The position numbers and the translations under genes were made by a program. From NCBI GenBank assembly GCA_002841495.1, contig PGZV01000017.1:1-54370 (forward strand): a stretch of DNA of 54,370 nt, in the 5' to 3' direction. This stretch comes from Firmicutes bacterium HGW-Firmicutes-2. GTDB lineage: Bacteria; Bacillota; Clostridia; Lachnospirales; Vallitaleaceae. The notes beneath the pieces were generated by a model. The model was given only the letters and a program-made list of their open reading frames with translations. It had not been told where the DNA came from and searched no databases. Positions 1 to 8,232 of this stretch are shown here, one piece after another (position 1 is the first letter of the stretch; every line of letters begins with the position of its first letter).

Positions 1-633
1 GGTATTATACCTGACGGAAATCGACGTTGGGCAGATTCTAAGCAACTTGAAAAGCATCAAGGCTATTTGTACGGCATTGAACCGGGTTTTAGAATTTATG
101 AACTCATGCTAGAGTACGGTATAAAAGAAGCAACTTTCTATGGTTTTACCCATGACAATACAAAAAGACCAAAAGAACAGCAATTGGCTTTTATAGACGC
201 ATGTGTGAAAGCTGTAGAACTATTAGCGGGTAGAGATGCTAATTTATTAGTAATCGGTAAAGCAGATTCGGCAGTTTTCCCAAAAGAGCTATTGCCTTAT
301 GCCAATAAGCGTGTTCAGTTTGGTAAAGGACTTATTAATATTAATTTTTTAGTCAATTATGACTGGGAATGGGATTTAAATTGCGCAGTTAAAGCAGGAA
401 ATTCGGAGAACTCTAGTCATAAAATCCACCAAGCCATCGCTTCAAAAGATATATCAAGGATGGATATGATCATAAGATGGGGTGGAAATAGGCGATTAAG
501 TGGTTTCTTACCTGTACAATCCGTTTATTCTGACTTTTACGTCATTGATGCATATTGGCCTGACTTTAGTGAGAATCATTTTATTGAAGCACTAGAGTGG
601 TATCAATCTACAGATGTTACTTTAGGGGGTTAA
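1..633 (+). CDS. cis-prenyltransferase (undecaprenyl diphosphate synthase family), 5' end cut by window
   Basis: The reading frame is open from base 1, so the true start lies upstream. The first codons read GIIPDGNRRWA, the cis-prenyltransferase signature (MDGNGRWA in UppS) that binds the allylic diphosphate and Mg2+. Further family motifs follow: FTHDNTKRP, matching the FSxENxxRP block, and near the C-terminus RWGGNRRLSGFLPVQ then WPDF, matching the RxGGxxRxSxFL...WPDF block for homoallylic substrate binding. The family condenses isopentenyl diphosphate onto an allylic primer to make Z-polyprenyl diphosphates in the cytosol. This copy diverges from housekeeping UppS and sits just before LuxE/LuxC-type genes rather than cdsA/frr, so a specialised lipid or secondary-metabolite role is likely (inference). 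Chain length cannot be predicted. Confidence 0.85.
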   Translation, partial: GIIPDGNRRWADSKQLEKHQGYLYGIEPGFRIYELMLEYGIKEATFYGFTHDNTKRPKEQQLAFIDACVKAVELLAGRDANLLVIGKADSAVFPKELLPYANKRVQFGKGLININFLVNYDWEWDLNCAVKAGNSENSSHKIHQAIASKDISRMDMIIRWGGNRRLSGFLPVQSVYSDFYVIDAYWPDFSENHFIEALEWYQSTDVTLGG

Positions 634-705
634 TCACTATTAAAAAAACCTATTTAGGAATTTAGATTAGAGTTTATCTTAGTGTATATGTATGTGGGGG
701 TAGCT

Positions 706-1839
706 ATGTTTTTTAGAGAAAAACTTTTTAGATATAAAAAAATCTATGATTTAGATGGTAGTGAAGACCTCTTTTTGGCTGCCATGAGAGAATCTGTTGA
801 ACATCATGGGTCCCATTGTGCGTTTTACAAAGATCTGATTAGTGCTAAGGGATATACGGCAGATCGATTAAAAAGGATAGAGGATATTGCATCTATTCCG
901 GCTATACCCGTAGATTTTTTTAAGACCCATGAAGTAAGAAGCATAGAAAAAGATGAAATAAAAATCCATGCCACATCCTCAGGAACGATGGGGCAAAAGA
1001 GTCAGATATTTATAGATAATAGCACCTTAAAGCTGGGTACAAGAATGATCATAAAAGCCATGTTGTATCATAAATTTGTCTCAATCATACCAACCAATTA
1101 CCTTATACTTGGTTATGAACCTAAAGCAGGGAATGAGATGGGAAATGTAAAAGTTCTTACGGGGATGACCAGGTTAGCACCAGCAAAGGAAAAGACTTAT
1201 GCTATTCGGTCCATAGGAGACGCGTATCATATCGATTATTTTGGTGTGATGAGTGCTTTGAAGCGCTATGCCAAACAAAGGCTACCAGTGCGTATCATGG
1301 GGTTTCCTTCCTATCTATATATGATGCTAACGGCTATGAAAGAAATGAATATGCCACCACTAAAATTGAATAAAAAGTCCATTGTTTTTACAGGTGGTGG
1401 TTGGAAAAAATATAACGACATGGCCATACAAAAAGAAGCGTTGTATGCCTTGGTTGAAGAAATGCTAGGTATACCGTCTGAAAATTGTCGAGATTTCTAT
1501 AGTGCAGTGGAACATAGTGTTGCCTATCCGGAGTGTTGTCATCATCGTATGCATGTACCGATCTGGAGTAGGGTGCTGATTCGTGATGTGAACACACTCG
1601 AGCCTTTAGGTTTCAATGAAGCAGGTTTTCTTAACTTTATTAGTCCCCTGGTATCATCCATGCCCTTATCCTCAGTCCTCATGGGAGATATGGCAGTACT
1701 TAGAGATGGCAATCAATGTGGGTGTGGTATCACAACACCCTATTTTGAAATATTAGGAAGAGCTGGTAACCGTGCATCGAAAACATGTGCAACCTCTGCG
1801 AGTGAATTGTTGGGAGGTCAAAATGGAACACATATTTAG
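706..1839 (+). CDS. LuxE-type acyl-protein synthetase
   Basis: A 377-residue member of the LuxE acyl-protein synthetase family (adenylate-forming). LuxE enzymes activate a fatty acid with ATP and pass the acyl group to a partner for reduction by LuxC. The SSGTMGQKS stretch is the phosphate-binding loop of adenylate-forming enzymes (SSGTTG), followed by LGYEP and FTGGGWKKY blocks typical of LuxE. A GTG at 682 is possible, but the ATG at 706 sits directly behind a GGGGGT ribosome site and is preferred. It begins 72 bases after the prenyltransferase and its end overlaps the LuxC-type gene by 17 bases, which suggests coupled translation. No luciferase (luxAB) gene is visible. The substrate is unknown. 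Confidence 0.85.
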   Translation: MFFREKLFRYKKIYDLDGSEDLFLAAMRESVEHHGSHCAFYKDLISAKGYTADRLKRIEDIASIPAIPVDFFKTHEVRSIEKDEIKIHATSSGTMGQKSQIFIDNSTLKLGTRMIIKAMLYHKFVSIIPTNYLILGYEPKAGNEMGNVKVLTGMTRLAPAKEKTYAIRSIGDAYHIDYFGVMSALKRYAKQRLPVRIMGFPSYLYMMLTAMKEMNMPPLKLNKKSIVFTGGGWKKYNDMAIQKEALYALVEEMLGIPSENCRDFYSAVEHSVAYPECCHHRMHVPIWSRVLIRDVNTLEPLGFNEAGFLNFISPLVSSMPLSSVLMGDMAVLRDGNQCGCGITTPYFEILGRAGNRASKTCATSASELLGGQNGTHI

Positions 1840-3112
1840 AGGACGTGTGATTACAGAAAGTGAACTAGATCATTATTTATTGCAGCTAGATGATACGATT
1901 AATGGTGACTTGTTGTTGCCACCTCTGGATTCTGAAATAGTCATCAATGCAATATGGGCATTAGTGGAACAAACGGATTTTCTAGAGTTTAAGCAACAGT
2001 TCATCGATATTGGACTAGCGGATTGGAAAGCTGAAAGCTTTATCCAATCCATTAAGAAAAGTTTGACACCTACAGCCTTGCACCAAAAAATAGTTCGTGA
2101 ATTGGGTGAAGATTTTTATAAATGGGTGGATGTTGAACCAGGCATACAAGAAAGGCAACAGCCACTAGGCGTTCTTTTTCATATTGGTGCAGGGAATGTC
2201 GTTGCTCTATCGGTACTTAGTGTCATAGAAGGCCTACTTACAGGCAACATCAATGTCTTAAAATTACCATCTTATGAAGGTGGCATCTCATTAGCGCTGC
2301 TTAAGCGCTTAGTTATGATTGAGCCAAGACTCGCGCCTTACATCTATGTCTTTGATATTTCTTCAGAAGATATAAAGACAATAGAAACACTTGGAAATAT
2401 TGCGGATGCTATCGTTGTATGGGGTTCAGATAAAGCAATCCATGGCATTAGGCAAATAGCACCTGCCCATCTACCCATTATCCAGTGGGGGCATCGTCTG
2501 AGCTTTGCGTATTTAACACCGGGTCAACATTTAACCTCTTCATTAGAACAATTGGCAGAAGAAATATGTTTGAGTGACCAACAATTTTGCAGTTCACCTC
2601 AGTGCTTATTTGTTGAAACAGATGACATGCAAGTCATAGATGCATGCGCAAAGAAACTAAAAGAGGCAATGACAGAACAAGCAAAAAAATATCCGGCAGC
2701 AGCGATTCTAATCAATGACCAGGCAGAAGTTACTTGGACAAAAGAATTGGTCAAAATGGCGTCATTGCTTGGACAACAAAAGCTCATAGAAAGCGACCAT
2801 AAAGATTTTGGTATTATGGTAGATGCGCAACCATCTCTGAAAGCATCACCACTGTTTAGAAATATATGGCTCATGCCGATGAAGCGATCTGAGCTTTTAT
2901 CCATACTGCGTAAACATAAAGGCCATCTTCAAACAGCCGGATTAGCATGTCAAGAAGAGGCATATGAAGACTTAACCAACTTGTTCTACAAAGCAGGCGT
3001 AACCCGAGTAACAACATTTGGAAACATGTCACAAACATATGTTGGAGAACCTCATGACGGAAAACCTACACTTTTGCAGTATACGAGAACCATCAGTAGA
3101 AATAAAAATTAA
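1823..3112 (+). CDS. LuxC-type acyl-CoA/acyl-protein reductase
   Basis: A 429-residue LuxC family reductase. LuxC is an aldehyde-dehydrogenase-like enzyme that reduces thioester-bound fatty acids to aldehydes with NADPH. The active-site region reads QQFCSSPQ, with the cysteine that carries the acyl thioester; HIGAGNVVALS near residue 120 matches the nucleotide-binding block. A longer frame opens at 1772, but the ATG at 1823 has a GGGAGGT site at 1812-1818 and gives the usual N-terminus. It overlaps luxE and forms the reductase half of the fatty-aldehyde pair. With no luciferase nearby the aldehyde probably feeds a biosynthetic product (inference). Confidence 0.88.
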   Translation: MEHIFRGRVITESELDHYLLQLDDTINGDLLLPPLDSEIVINAIWALVEQTDFLEFKQQFIDIGLADWKAESFIQSIKKSLTPTALHQKIVRELGEDFYKWVDVEPGIQERQQPLGVLFHIGAGNVVALSVLSVIEGLLTGNINVLKLPSYEGGISLALLKRLVMIEPRLAPYIYVFDISSEDIKTIETLGNIADAIVVWGSDKAIHGIRQIAPAHLPIIQWGHRLSFAYLTPGQHLTSSLEQLAEEICLSDQQFCSSPQCLFVETDDMQVIDACAKKLKEAMTEQAKKYPAAAILINDQAEVTWTKELVKMASLLGQQKLIESDHKDFGIMVDAQPSLKASPLFRNIWLMPMKRSELLSILRKHKGHLQTAGLACQEEAYEDLTNLFYKAGVTRVTTFGNMSQTYVGEPHDGKPTLLQYTRTISRNKN

Positions 3113-3200
3113 TTTTGATAGGAGTAAAAATTTTGTGAATTCTGACAGGCATGTTTTATTCCGAATAAACGTGTAATGGTTATTTTAGACTTACTGTGAG

Positions 3201-3237
3201 TTAGACTTTAAAACCCAGTGCCAGTATAGTATACTGG
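3201..3237 (+). promoter_or_regulatory. promoter with perfect operator palindrome before the alpha/beta hydrolase
   Basis: A TTAGAC -35 candidate (3201-3206) lies 18 bases before a TATAGT -10 candidate (3225-3230). The -10 box is inside the perfect palindrome CCAGTATA-G-TATACTGG (3221-3237), so a dimeric repressor bound there would block the promoter. The cognate regulator is not evident in this window. Confidence 0.4.
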
Positions 3238-3267
3238 ATGAAAGATTAAATGACATACGGAGGCATT

Positions 3268-4077
3268 ATGTTAATTGAAGTGCAAGGACAAACCATTCAT
3301 TACACAAGTGTGGGAAAAGGACTTCCTCTTATTATACTTCATGGACTATATTTGGACACCATCACCATGGAGCATGCAATAGAGGAAACTACTATAAAAT
3401 TAGATGGATTTAGAAGAATCTATATTGATTTACCGGGCATGGGTCAATCGCCAGCCCACAACCTAGAGAACTCAACAGATACTATGATAAGGTTACTATC
3501 AGAAGTCATAGAAGTGCTCATAGGTGAGTTTCCTTTTATTATTATGGGTTATTCTTATGGTGGATATTTGGCTCAAGGAATTGCCAAATTATTAAATGAA
3601 CAGGTTATAGGTGAGGTGCTCATATGTCCTGTTGTAATACCGGAATCTAACTTGAGAAAAAAAGCACCCATTATCAATCAAGAGATTGACTATACCTATT
3701 TTGTGACTTTGAGTGAAGAAAAGCAGAAAAGCTATTTGAGTGAAATGGTGGTCATTAACAAGAGGACATGCCAACGAACAGAGGCGGATTTCTCAAGAGC
3801 TATAGCTCTTGCAAACAGGTCATTTCTTAAGGCGTTGTATGATGGTCAATATCTAAGCACCATTATCGAGAACAGTCATATGATTCATCGCCATAAGGCT
3901 TTAATATTTCTTGGCTATCAGGATAATGTGGTCGGGTATAGAGACATGTTAAACCGGCTCAATAAGTACCCAAAGGCTACCGTCAGTTTGTTAACCAATG
4001 CAAGCCATTCCTTTTTCTTAGAACAACCGGATCAATTTGAGAACCTCTTGGATGCTTGGCTTAGGAAGTATAAATAA
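3268..4077 (+). CDS. alpha/beta hydrolase
   Basis: A 269-residue soluble alpha/beta-fold hydrolase. The strand-turn motif LIILHGLY near residue 25 holds the oxyanion HG pair; the nucleophile elbow is GYSYGG (Ser); the acid is probably Asp in YQDNVVG and the catalytic His is in NASHSFF near the C-terminus. The family cleaves esters, amides or C-C bonds; the substrate cannot be inferred. An ATG at 3250 is in frame, but the ATG at 3268 follows an ACGGAGG site by five bases and is the better start. It has its own promoter region and is followed by a repeat element and a terminator, so it is probably monocistronic. Confidence 0.85.
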   Translation: MLIEVQGQTIHYTSVGKGLPLIILHGLYLDTITMEHAIEETTIKLDGFRRIYIDLPGMGQSPAHNLENSTDTMIRLLSEVIEVLIGEFPFIIMGYSYGGYLAQGIAKLLNEQVIGEVLICPVVIPESNLRKKAPIINQEIDYTYFVTLSEEKQKSYLSEMVVINKRTCQRTEADFSRAIALANRSFLKALYDGQYLSTIIENSHMIHRHKALIFLGYQDNVVGYRDMLNRLNKYPKATVSLLTNASHSFFLEQPDQFENLLDAWLRKYK

Positions 4078-4199
4078 ATGGTTAAAGGGTCAAAACTAAG
4101 TTTCACTAAATTCAATACAATATATAGATTACGTTGATACATTCATAATTAGATATTGTATTCATAAGTTCAACTATATAGTTTTGACACTTTAACCAT
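4078..4199. repeat. 122-bp palindromic intergenic repeat element
   Basis: The outer arms (4078-4097 and 4180-4199) are inverted repeats of 20 bases with one mismatch, beginning ATGGTTAAAG and ending CTTTAACCAT. Nested inside is a second perfect inverted repeat, AATACAATAT (4114-4123) with ATATTGTATT (4153-4162). The element is related, in reverse orientation, to the array at 48262-48636: shared blocks are GGTTAAAG-GTCAA-ACTAAGTTTC, ACGTTGATRCATTC and AAGTTCAACTATATAG. It starts immediately after the hydrolase stop codon. It resembles a MITE-like or REP-like element; no transposase is present. Confidence 0.75.
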
Positions 4200-4236
4200 A
4201 GTTAATTAACTACCAATACTTGGAAGTAATAAAAGG

Positions 4237-4259
4237 CTACTCAATTGAGTAGTTTTTTT
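4237..4259 (+). terminator. Rho-independent terminator
   Basis: The self-complementary CTACTCAATTGAGTAG (4237-4252) is followed by seven T. It would end transcription from the alpha/beta hydrolase. Confidence 0.6.
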
Positions 4260-4264
4260 GTCCT

Positions 4265-4384
4265 CAAGTAAAGCTATACTTTAGTATTTGGCCAAAAACG
4301 TGGCAAAATACGTCAATGACCTTTCCTGTCGAACCGTTCAGAAATATGAGCAGAGCTCATAACGTAGCGAGGCTTCTTTACTTG
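4265..4384 (+). ncRNA. possible structured RNA or leader aptamer
   Basis: CAAGTAAAG (4265-4273) pairs perfectly with CTTTACTTG (4376-4384), closing a domain of about 120 nt. Inside are shorter hairpins such as GCCA-AAAACG-TGGC (4291-4305) and ATGAGC-AGA-GCTCAT (4347-4361). The domain sits between a terminator upstream (4237-4259) and a terminator-like hairpin downstream (4439-4461), the layout of a riboswitch leader or an independent small RNA. I do not recognise a known riboswitch consensus. Strand is assumed from the downstream gene. Confidence 0.3.
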
Positions 4385-4438
4385 TCTTGATTTGTAGATA
4401 AAAAGAAGAAAAACTAAACATGAGCTAAGTACAAGGTT

Positions 4439-4461
4439 ATTAGAGGTTTCTAATCTTTTTT
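4439..4461 (+). terminator. terminator-like hairpin in front of the acetyltransferase gene
   Basis: ATTAGA-GGTT-TCTAAT (4439-4454) is followed by C and seven T. It ends about 110 bases before the acetyltransferase start. It may terminate a small RNA or act as an attenuator. A TATAAT-like box at 4499-4504 further down could start the downstream operon. Confidence 0.45.
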
Positions 4462-4569
4462 TAATTAAAAGGATATGGTTGATTCTATTCTAGTGGGTTA
4501 TAATTATAAGCGTGTAGTATATTAATGGGGTGACTAGATTATTGAATCTTTACAAGAATGGGAGGGATT

Positions 4570-5226
4570 ATGATCCATATAGAAAATGTAGTACTACGAA
4601 ATGAAAGGCCTTCAGATTATAGAACGGTTGAAGAAATAACAAGAGAAGCTTTTTGGAATCACTATTGTCCTGGGTGTGATGAACATTATTTGTTGCACAT
4701 CTTGCGAGAGGCAGATTCATTTATTCATGAATTGGATATAGTTGCGGAAGTAGACGGCAAAATTGTCGGTAACATTGTTTACACCAAAGCTAAAATTATT
4801 GACGATGACGGGGTTGATCACAGTGTGATTACATTTGGACCCTTATCTGTTTTGCCTACATTCCAGGGTAAGGGAATTGGCAGTCAGTTAATTGAATATA
4901 CAAAGAAGAAGGCAAAAGAGCTTGGTTATAAAGCCATATTTATATATGGTGACCCGGACTATTATTCTAGGCTTGGATTCACCTTGGCAGAAAAATATAA
5001 GATTGGTACAGCGGATAATATGTATGCAGCTGCACTTCAGGCAATAGAATTATATCCCGGAGCATTGTCACATATTAAGGGTCGATTTATAGAAGATAAA
5101 ATCTATGATATAGATGAACAAGCAGCCAGAGAATTTGATCAAGGGTTTCCACCAAAAGAGAAACTGAGTGATCGACCGTCTCAGAAAAAGTTTCAAGAAA
5201 TTATAAAAATGAGGATTCCAAGATAA
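4570..5226 (+). CDS. GNAT-family N-acetyltransferase
   Basis: A 218-residue GNAT acetyltransferase that would transfer acetyl from acetyl-CoA to an amine. The acetyl-CoA loop is visible as VLPTFQGKGIGSQLIEY (Q/RxxGxG/A type), followed by LGYKAIFIYGDPDYYSRLGF, the usual motif B region of YhbS-like enzymes. Upstream residues 10-90 contain the N-terminal GNAT strands. The GGAGGG at 4561-4566 fits the ATG at 4570 better than the ATG at 4558. It is the first gene of a same-strand cassette running to 9159. The substrate is unknown. Confidence 0.85.
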   Translation: MIHIENVVLRNERPSDYRTVEEITREAFWNHYCPGCDEHYLLHILREADSFIHELDIVAEVDGKIVGNIVYTKAKIIDDDGVDHSVITFGPLSVLPTFQGKGIGSQLIEYTKKKAKELGYKAIFIYGDPDYYSRLGFTLAEKYKIGTADNMYAAALQAIELYPGALSHIKGRFIEDKIYDIDEQAAREFDQGFPPKEKLSDRPSQKKFQEIIKMRIPR

Positions 5227-5245
5227 GGCGCAAAGGAGATTTATT

Positions 5246-5764
5246 TTGAATGGATTCATACTCATATTACCAATAATTATTATACGTTATGGGATCGTTA
5301 GTATTTTTGGAAAACAAGCATCCAAACGCACAACTTTTTTTCCACCAAGAGAAGGTAGAGAGAATTTGGCTTATTGGGTTTATGAAATATCGATCTTGCT
5401 CATAATGATCGTATTATTTTTCAATGAAGCGGATTTAGTCAGCTTGATCAATTTCATAGGACTTGGAATAGGCATAATAGGTATGATTTTATATGCAATC
5501 TCAATAGTGCACTTTTCTAAACCGAATATAAGTGGATTAAATACAAAGGGTTTATATAGAATATCTCGTAATCCTATGTATATAGCATTCTTTTTATACT
5601 TTTTAGGTTGTAGTATGTTAACCAACTCATGGTTATTACTATCTATACTTATTATATTTCAAATCTCAGTACATGGTCTTATTCTATCGGAAGAAAGATG
5701 GTGCATTGAGCAATTTGGAGAAGCATATAAAAATTATATGAAAGAAGTTAGGCGATACATTTAA
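5246..5764 (+). CDS. isoprenylcysteine-methyltransferase-like membrane protein (copy 1)
   Basis: A 172-residue protein with about four to five membrane segments and the C-terminal signature of the ICMT/phospholipid-methyltransferase superfamily: GLYRISRNPMYIAFFLYFLG (SAM-binding RHPxY-like motif) followed by EERWCIEQFGEAYKNYMKEV. Bacterial relatives methylate small thiols, lipids or isoprenoid carboxylates using SAM; which applies here is unknown. The start is a TTG at 5246, supported by AAAGGAG eight bases upstream. A second, shorter member of the same superfamily lies at 7734-8180 in the same cassette. Confidence 0.8.
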   Translation: MNGFILILPIIIIRYGIVSIFGKQASKRTTFFPPREGRENLAYWVYEISILLIMIVLFFNEADLVSLINFIGLGIGIIGMILYAISIVHFSKPNISGLNTKGLYRISRNPMYIAFFLYFLGCSMLTNSWLLLSILIIFQISVHGLILSEERWCIEQFGEAYKNYMKEVRRYI

Positions 5765-5817
5765 ACAGTAGGACTATTGGAAGGATATTATGACAGGATC
5801 AAAGGTAGGTGAATATT

Positions 5818-6270
5818 ATGGTACATTTAGTATATTGTGATGACAAGGAAAAGGTATTGGAAAAAATCTTTGAGGGTTCTAAGACGATGATTATTCGTGC
5901 TGCTGCAGGTAGGAAAATCCCTCATAGCCGAGTATTTGAAGATGAAACCTTATATTTTATGAAAAAGGGCACACATAAAATAACCGCTTTAGCAAGGGTT
6001 AAAAGTGTTCAAAACCACGTGAAATTATCTGGAAAGCAGATAAATCAAGTCTTGGAGGAAAACCAAAGTAAGCTGAATCTGTCAAAGAAACAACAAGACC
6101 GTTGGCATAAAAAGTGTATGTGTCTTGTTGAGTTTCAGGATGTAAAGGAAATAGAACCACTTGATTTTGAGCATCAGGGGAATATGGATGATTGGCTCAT
6201 CATTGAAAAAATTGAAGATGTGGTTGTAGGTACGAGTATACCTTACAACTATGAGAAGTCAAAATTCTAG
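5818..6270 (+). CDS. ASCH/PUA-like domain protein
   Basis: A 150-residue soluble protein resembling the PUA-like/ASCH group of small RNA- or nucleotide-binding beta barrels: residues 20-40 read SKTMIIRAAAGRKIPHSRV, followed by LYFMKKGTHKITALARVKSV, the pattern of an ASCH barrel entrance. The C-terminal part, with WHKKCMCLVEFQDVKEIEPL, continues the barrel. The ATG at 5818 is preferred to the GTG at 5809 because of the AGGTAGGTG site. Function is unknown; the family call is from pattern only. Confidence 0.55.
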   Translation: MVHLVYCDDKEKVLEKIFEGSKTMIIRAAAGRKIPHSRVFEDETLYFMKKGTHKITALARVKSVQNHVKLSGKQINQVLEENQSKLNLSKKQQDRWHKKCMCLVEFQDVKEIEPLDFEHQGNMDDWLIIEKIEDVVVGTSIPYNYEKSKF

Positions 6271-6326
6271 TTCGAATTAAGTAAAGTATTATATACAGGG
6301 TAAAAGAAAGATACGGGGAAAATAAA

Positions 6327-6626
6327 ATGAATTATTTAGGGTTAGCACTGGTATTTTTTGGATTATTCTTTTTGGCTTATTCAGAAATGACTAAAAACAA
6401 GGTGAATATGTACAACAAAAAAATAATTCAGCGTTCTTTGATTAAAGAAGAACAATTTTTAAAGTTTCAGAGAGTCTTGATGATTGTAAATTCTATAGGC
6501 ATGATTATATTTGGATTCATAGTCTTACTTTATAATCTGCGAGACTTGTATGTTGTCGCATATCCATTTCTATTTCATATGATTAATTATTCAATCATAC
6601 CTATTAGTAGACGTAAACAAGCATAA
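6327..6626 (+). CDS. small membrane protein of unknown function
   Basis: A 99-residue protein with an N-terminal membrane helix (about 4-20), a charged loop with many lysines (23-48), then two hydrophobic helices (about 50-70 and 75-92). It resembles small DUF3784-like Firmicute membrane proteins in layout, but I cannot assign a family. The ATG follows a GGGGAAAATAA ribosome site. It lies 56 bases after the PUA-like gene and 49 before the serine hydrolase, in the same direction. Confidence 0.6.
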   Translation: MNYLGLALVFFGLFFLAYSEMTKNKVNMYNKKIIQRSLIKEEQFLKFQRVLMIVNSIGMIIFGFIVLLYNLRDLYVVAYPFLFHMINYSIIPISRRKQA

Positions 6627-6675
6627 AAAGTATAGCAAATAAAAACTTGTGTGATACTTTAGAAAGGAAGAGAAA

Positions 6676-7737
6676 ATGGAAAAAGAAAAGACGAAAAGAA
6701 TTGAAGATCTGTTCAGGCATCAAGTGCGTAAGGATTCTAAGGTGAAGAATGCATATTTGTTGGTTCATTCTCAGAAATTAGATATCCATATGAATATTGC
6801 AGAAGGATCAACAGGGGATATACCGGCTAATCCTGATCAACCAAATTATATGGCAAGTGTGGGCAAATTATTCACTGCAACGATCATAAGCATCTTGTAT
6901 GAAAAGGGTGAATTGTCTTTTGATGATACAATTACCGACTATTTAGATGAAGATTTATTAAAAGATCTTCATGTTTATAAGGGTATAGATTATACCCATA
7001 GTATTAAAATCAAACATCTGTTAAAACAAACATCCGGTTTATATGATCATTTTTGGCCACTGTTAAAAAAGCTTCTTAAGGAGAAAGAATTTAACATAAG
7101 CCCACGGGAAGCCGTTATATGGGGTAAAAACAATCTAAAGCCATATGCACCACCAGGAAAAAAGACAAAATATTCAGATACCAATTATCATCTGTTAGGA
7201 TTAATCATTGAAAATATTACAGGGAAGCCCTTTCATGAAGTGTTGAAGGATTATATTTTTGTGCCTCTTGGAATGGAAAATGCATCCATGTATCAATATT
7301 CGGATCCCATAAAGAAATATGACTATCCGATTGCCCATTTTAGCATTAATGAGATCATAGGAAATGATCTTATTAATTATGCCGGACTTGATTATACCGG
7401 TGGTGGGGTTGTAGCTACGAATGAAGATTTACTCATATTTATGAAGGCTTTAGTGACAGGTCAAATAGTCTCAAAAGATACTTTAGAAAAAATGAAAAAT
7501 GATTCATCGGGGTTATATATGAGTATAGATTATGGTTATAGTATTTGGCAATTTAGAACCATTCCTGTGTTGATGCCTGAAAAATACAGTTGTTGGGGAT
7601 GCGTAGGGGTAACTGGGGCATTTATGTTCTATCATCCGAAATCAGACGCGTATTTGATTGGTAACTTTAATGATGTTTCATATAAAAGTAAGGGTCTTAG
7701 ATTTATGTTGAAAGTCATTAAGGAGTTAAACAGATGA
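6676..7737 (+). CDS. serine hydrolase, beta-lactamase/penicillin-binding class C family
   Basis: A 353-residue beta-lactamase-type serine hydrolase. The catalytic SxxK motif is SVGK near residue 61 (MASVGKLFTAT); the second motif is YSDTNYHLLG (YxN position, here YSD); the third box is near GVTGAFMFYHP. Such proteins act as D-Ala-D-Ala hydrolases, esterases or beta-lactamase relatives. There is no signal peptide, so it is probably cytoplasmic and more likely an esterase or peptidase than a secreted beta-lactamase (inference). It overlaps the following methyltransferase gene by four bases (ATGA). Confidence 0.85.
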   Translation: MEKEKTKRIEDLFRHQVRKDSKVKNAYLLVHSQKLDIHMNIAEGSTGDIPANPDQPNYMASVGKLFTATIISILYEKGELSFDDTITDYLDEDLLKDLHVYKGIDYTHSIKIKHLLKQTSGLYDHFWPLLKKLLKEKEFNISPREAVIWGKNNLKPYAPPGKKTKYSDTNYHLLGLIIENITGKPFHEVLKDYIFVPLGMENASMYQYSDPIKKYDYPIAHFSINEIIGNDLINYAGLDYTGGGVVATNEDLLIFMKALVTGQIVSKDTLEKMKNDSSGLYMSIDYGYSIWQFRTIPVLMPEKYSCWGCVGVTGAFMFYHPKSDAYLIGNFNDVSYKSKGLRFMLKVIKELNR

Positions 7738-8180
7738 AATATATATCAATAAGTGGATTAGCAAGTATTATTTTCATATTACAGCAGGTAGTACCAAGCT
7801 TTGAAAAATATGCTTTATCAATCACAAATTCCATTGTTTTAGAAATGATTGGGACATTTTTAATTAGCATTGGACTGATATTTAGTACAGTTGCATCACT
7901 GAATCTAGGGCGGTCATGGAGAGTCGGTGTCAATACGAGCGAAAAGACAGAACTGGTTACACATGGCATCTATAAGTTCTCAAGAAATCCGTATTTTCTT
8001 TTTTATGACATGGTTTTAATTGGGTTATCTTTATCATCACAATCTATGCTTGTGATAGTTTTTTCTACAATGACCATAATCATGTTTCATGTTTTAATTA
8101 TTAAAGAAGAAAAGTATCTGGAAAATATGCATGGCATAGATTATAGAAATTATAAAAAACAAACGAGACGATACATCTAG
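7734..8180 (+). CDS. isoprenylcysteine-methyltransferase-like membrane protein (copy 2)
   Basis: A 148-residue polytopic protein of the ICMT superfamily, with two N-terminal membrane helices, a GRSWRVGV turn, the motif LVTHGIYKFSRNPYFLFYD and the closing EEKYLENMHGIDYRNYKKQ. It is only distantly similar to copy 1 at 5246-5764 but has the same order of motifs. The start overlaps the stop of the serine hydrolase (ATGA), indicating translational coupling; the two products may act together. The methyl acceptor is unknown. Confidence 0.8.
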   Translation: MKYISISGLASIIFILQQVVPSFEKYALSITNSIVLEMIGTFLISIGLIFSTVASLNLGRSWRVGVNTSEKTELVTHGIYKFSRNPYFLFYDMVLIGLSLSSQSMLVIVFSTMTIIMFHVLIIKEEKYLENMHGIDYRNYKKQTRRYI

Positions 8181-8232
8181 ATCATACAGCTTGATAATAA
8201 ATAATAAAATCAATTGACAGAGGTGAAGCCTA

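Noticed and set aside
1388-1597. Antisense frames inside luxE and many other genes
   Set aside because: They lie fully inside strongly supported genes, lack ribosome sites and domain patterns, and are expected by chance.
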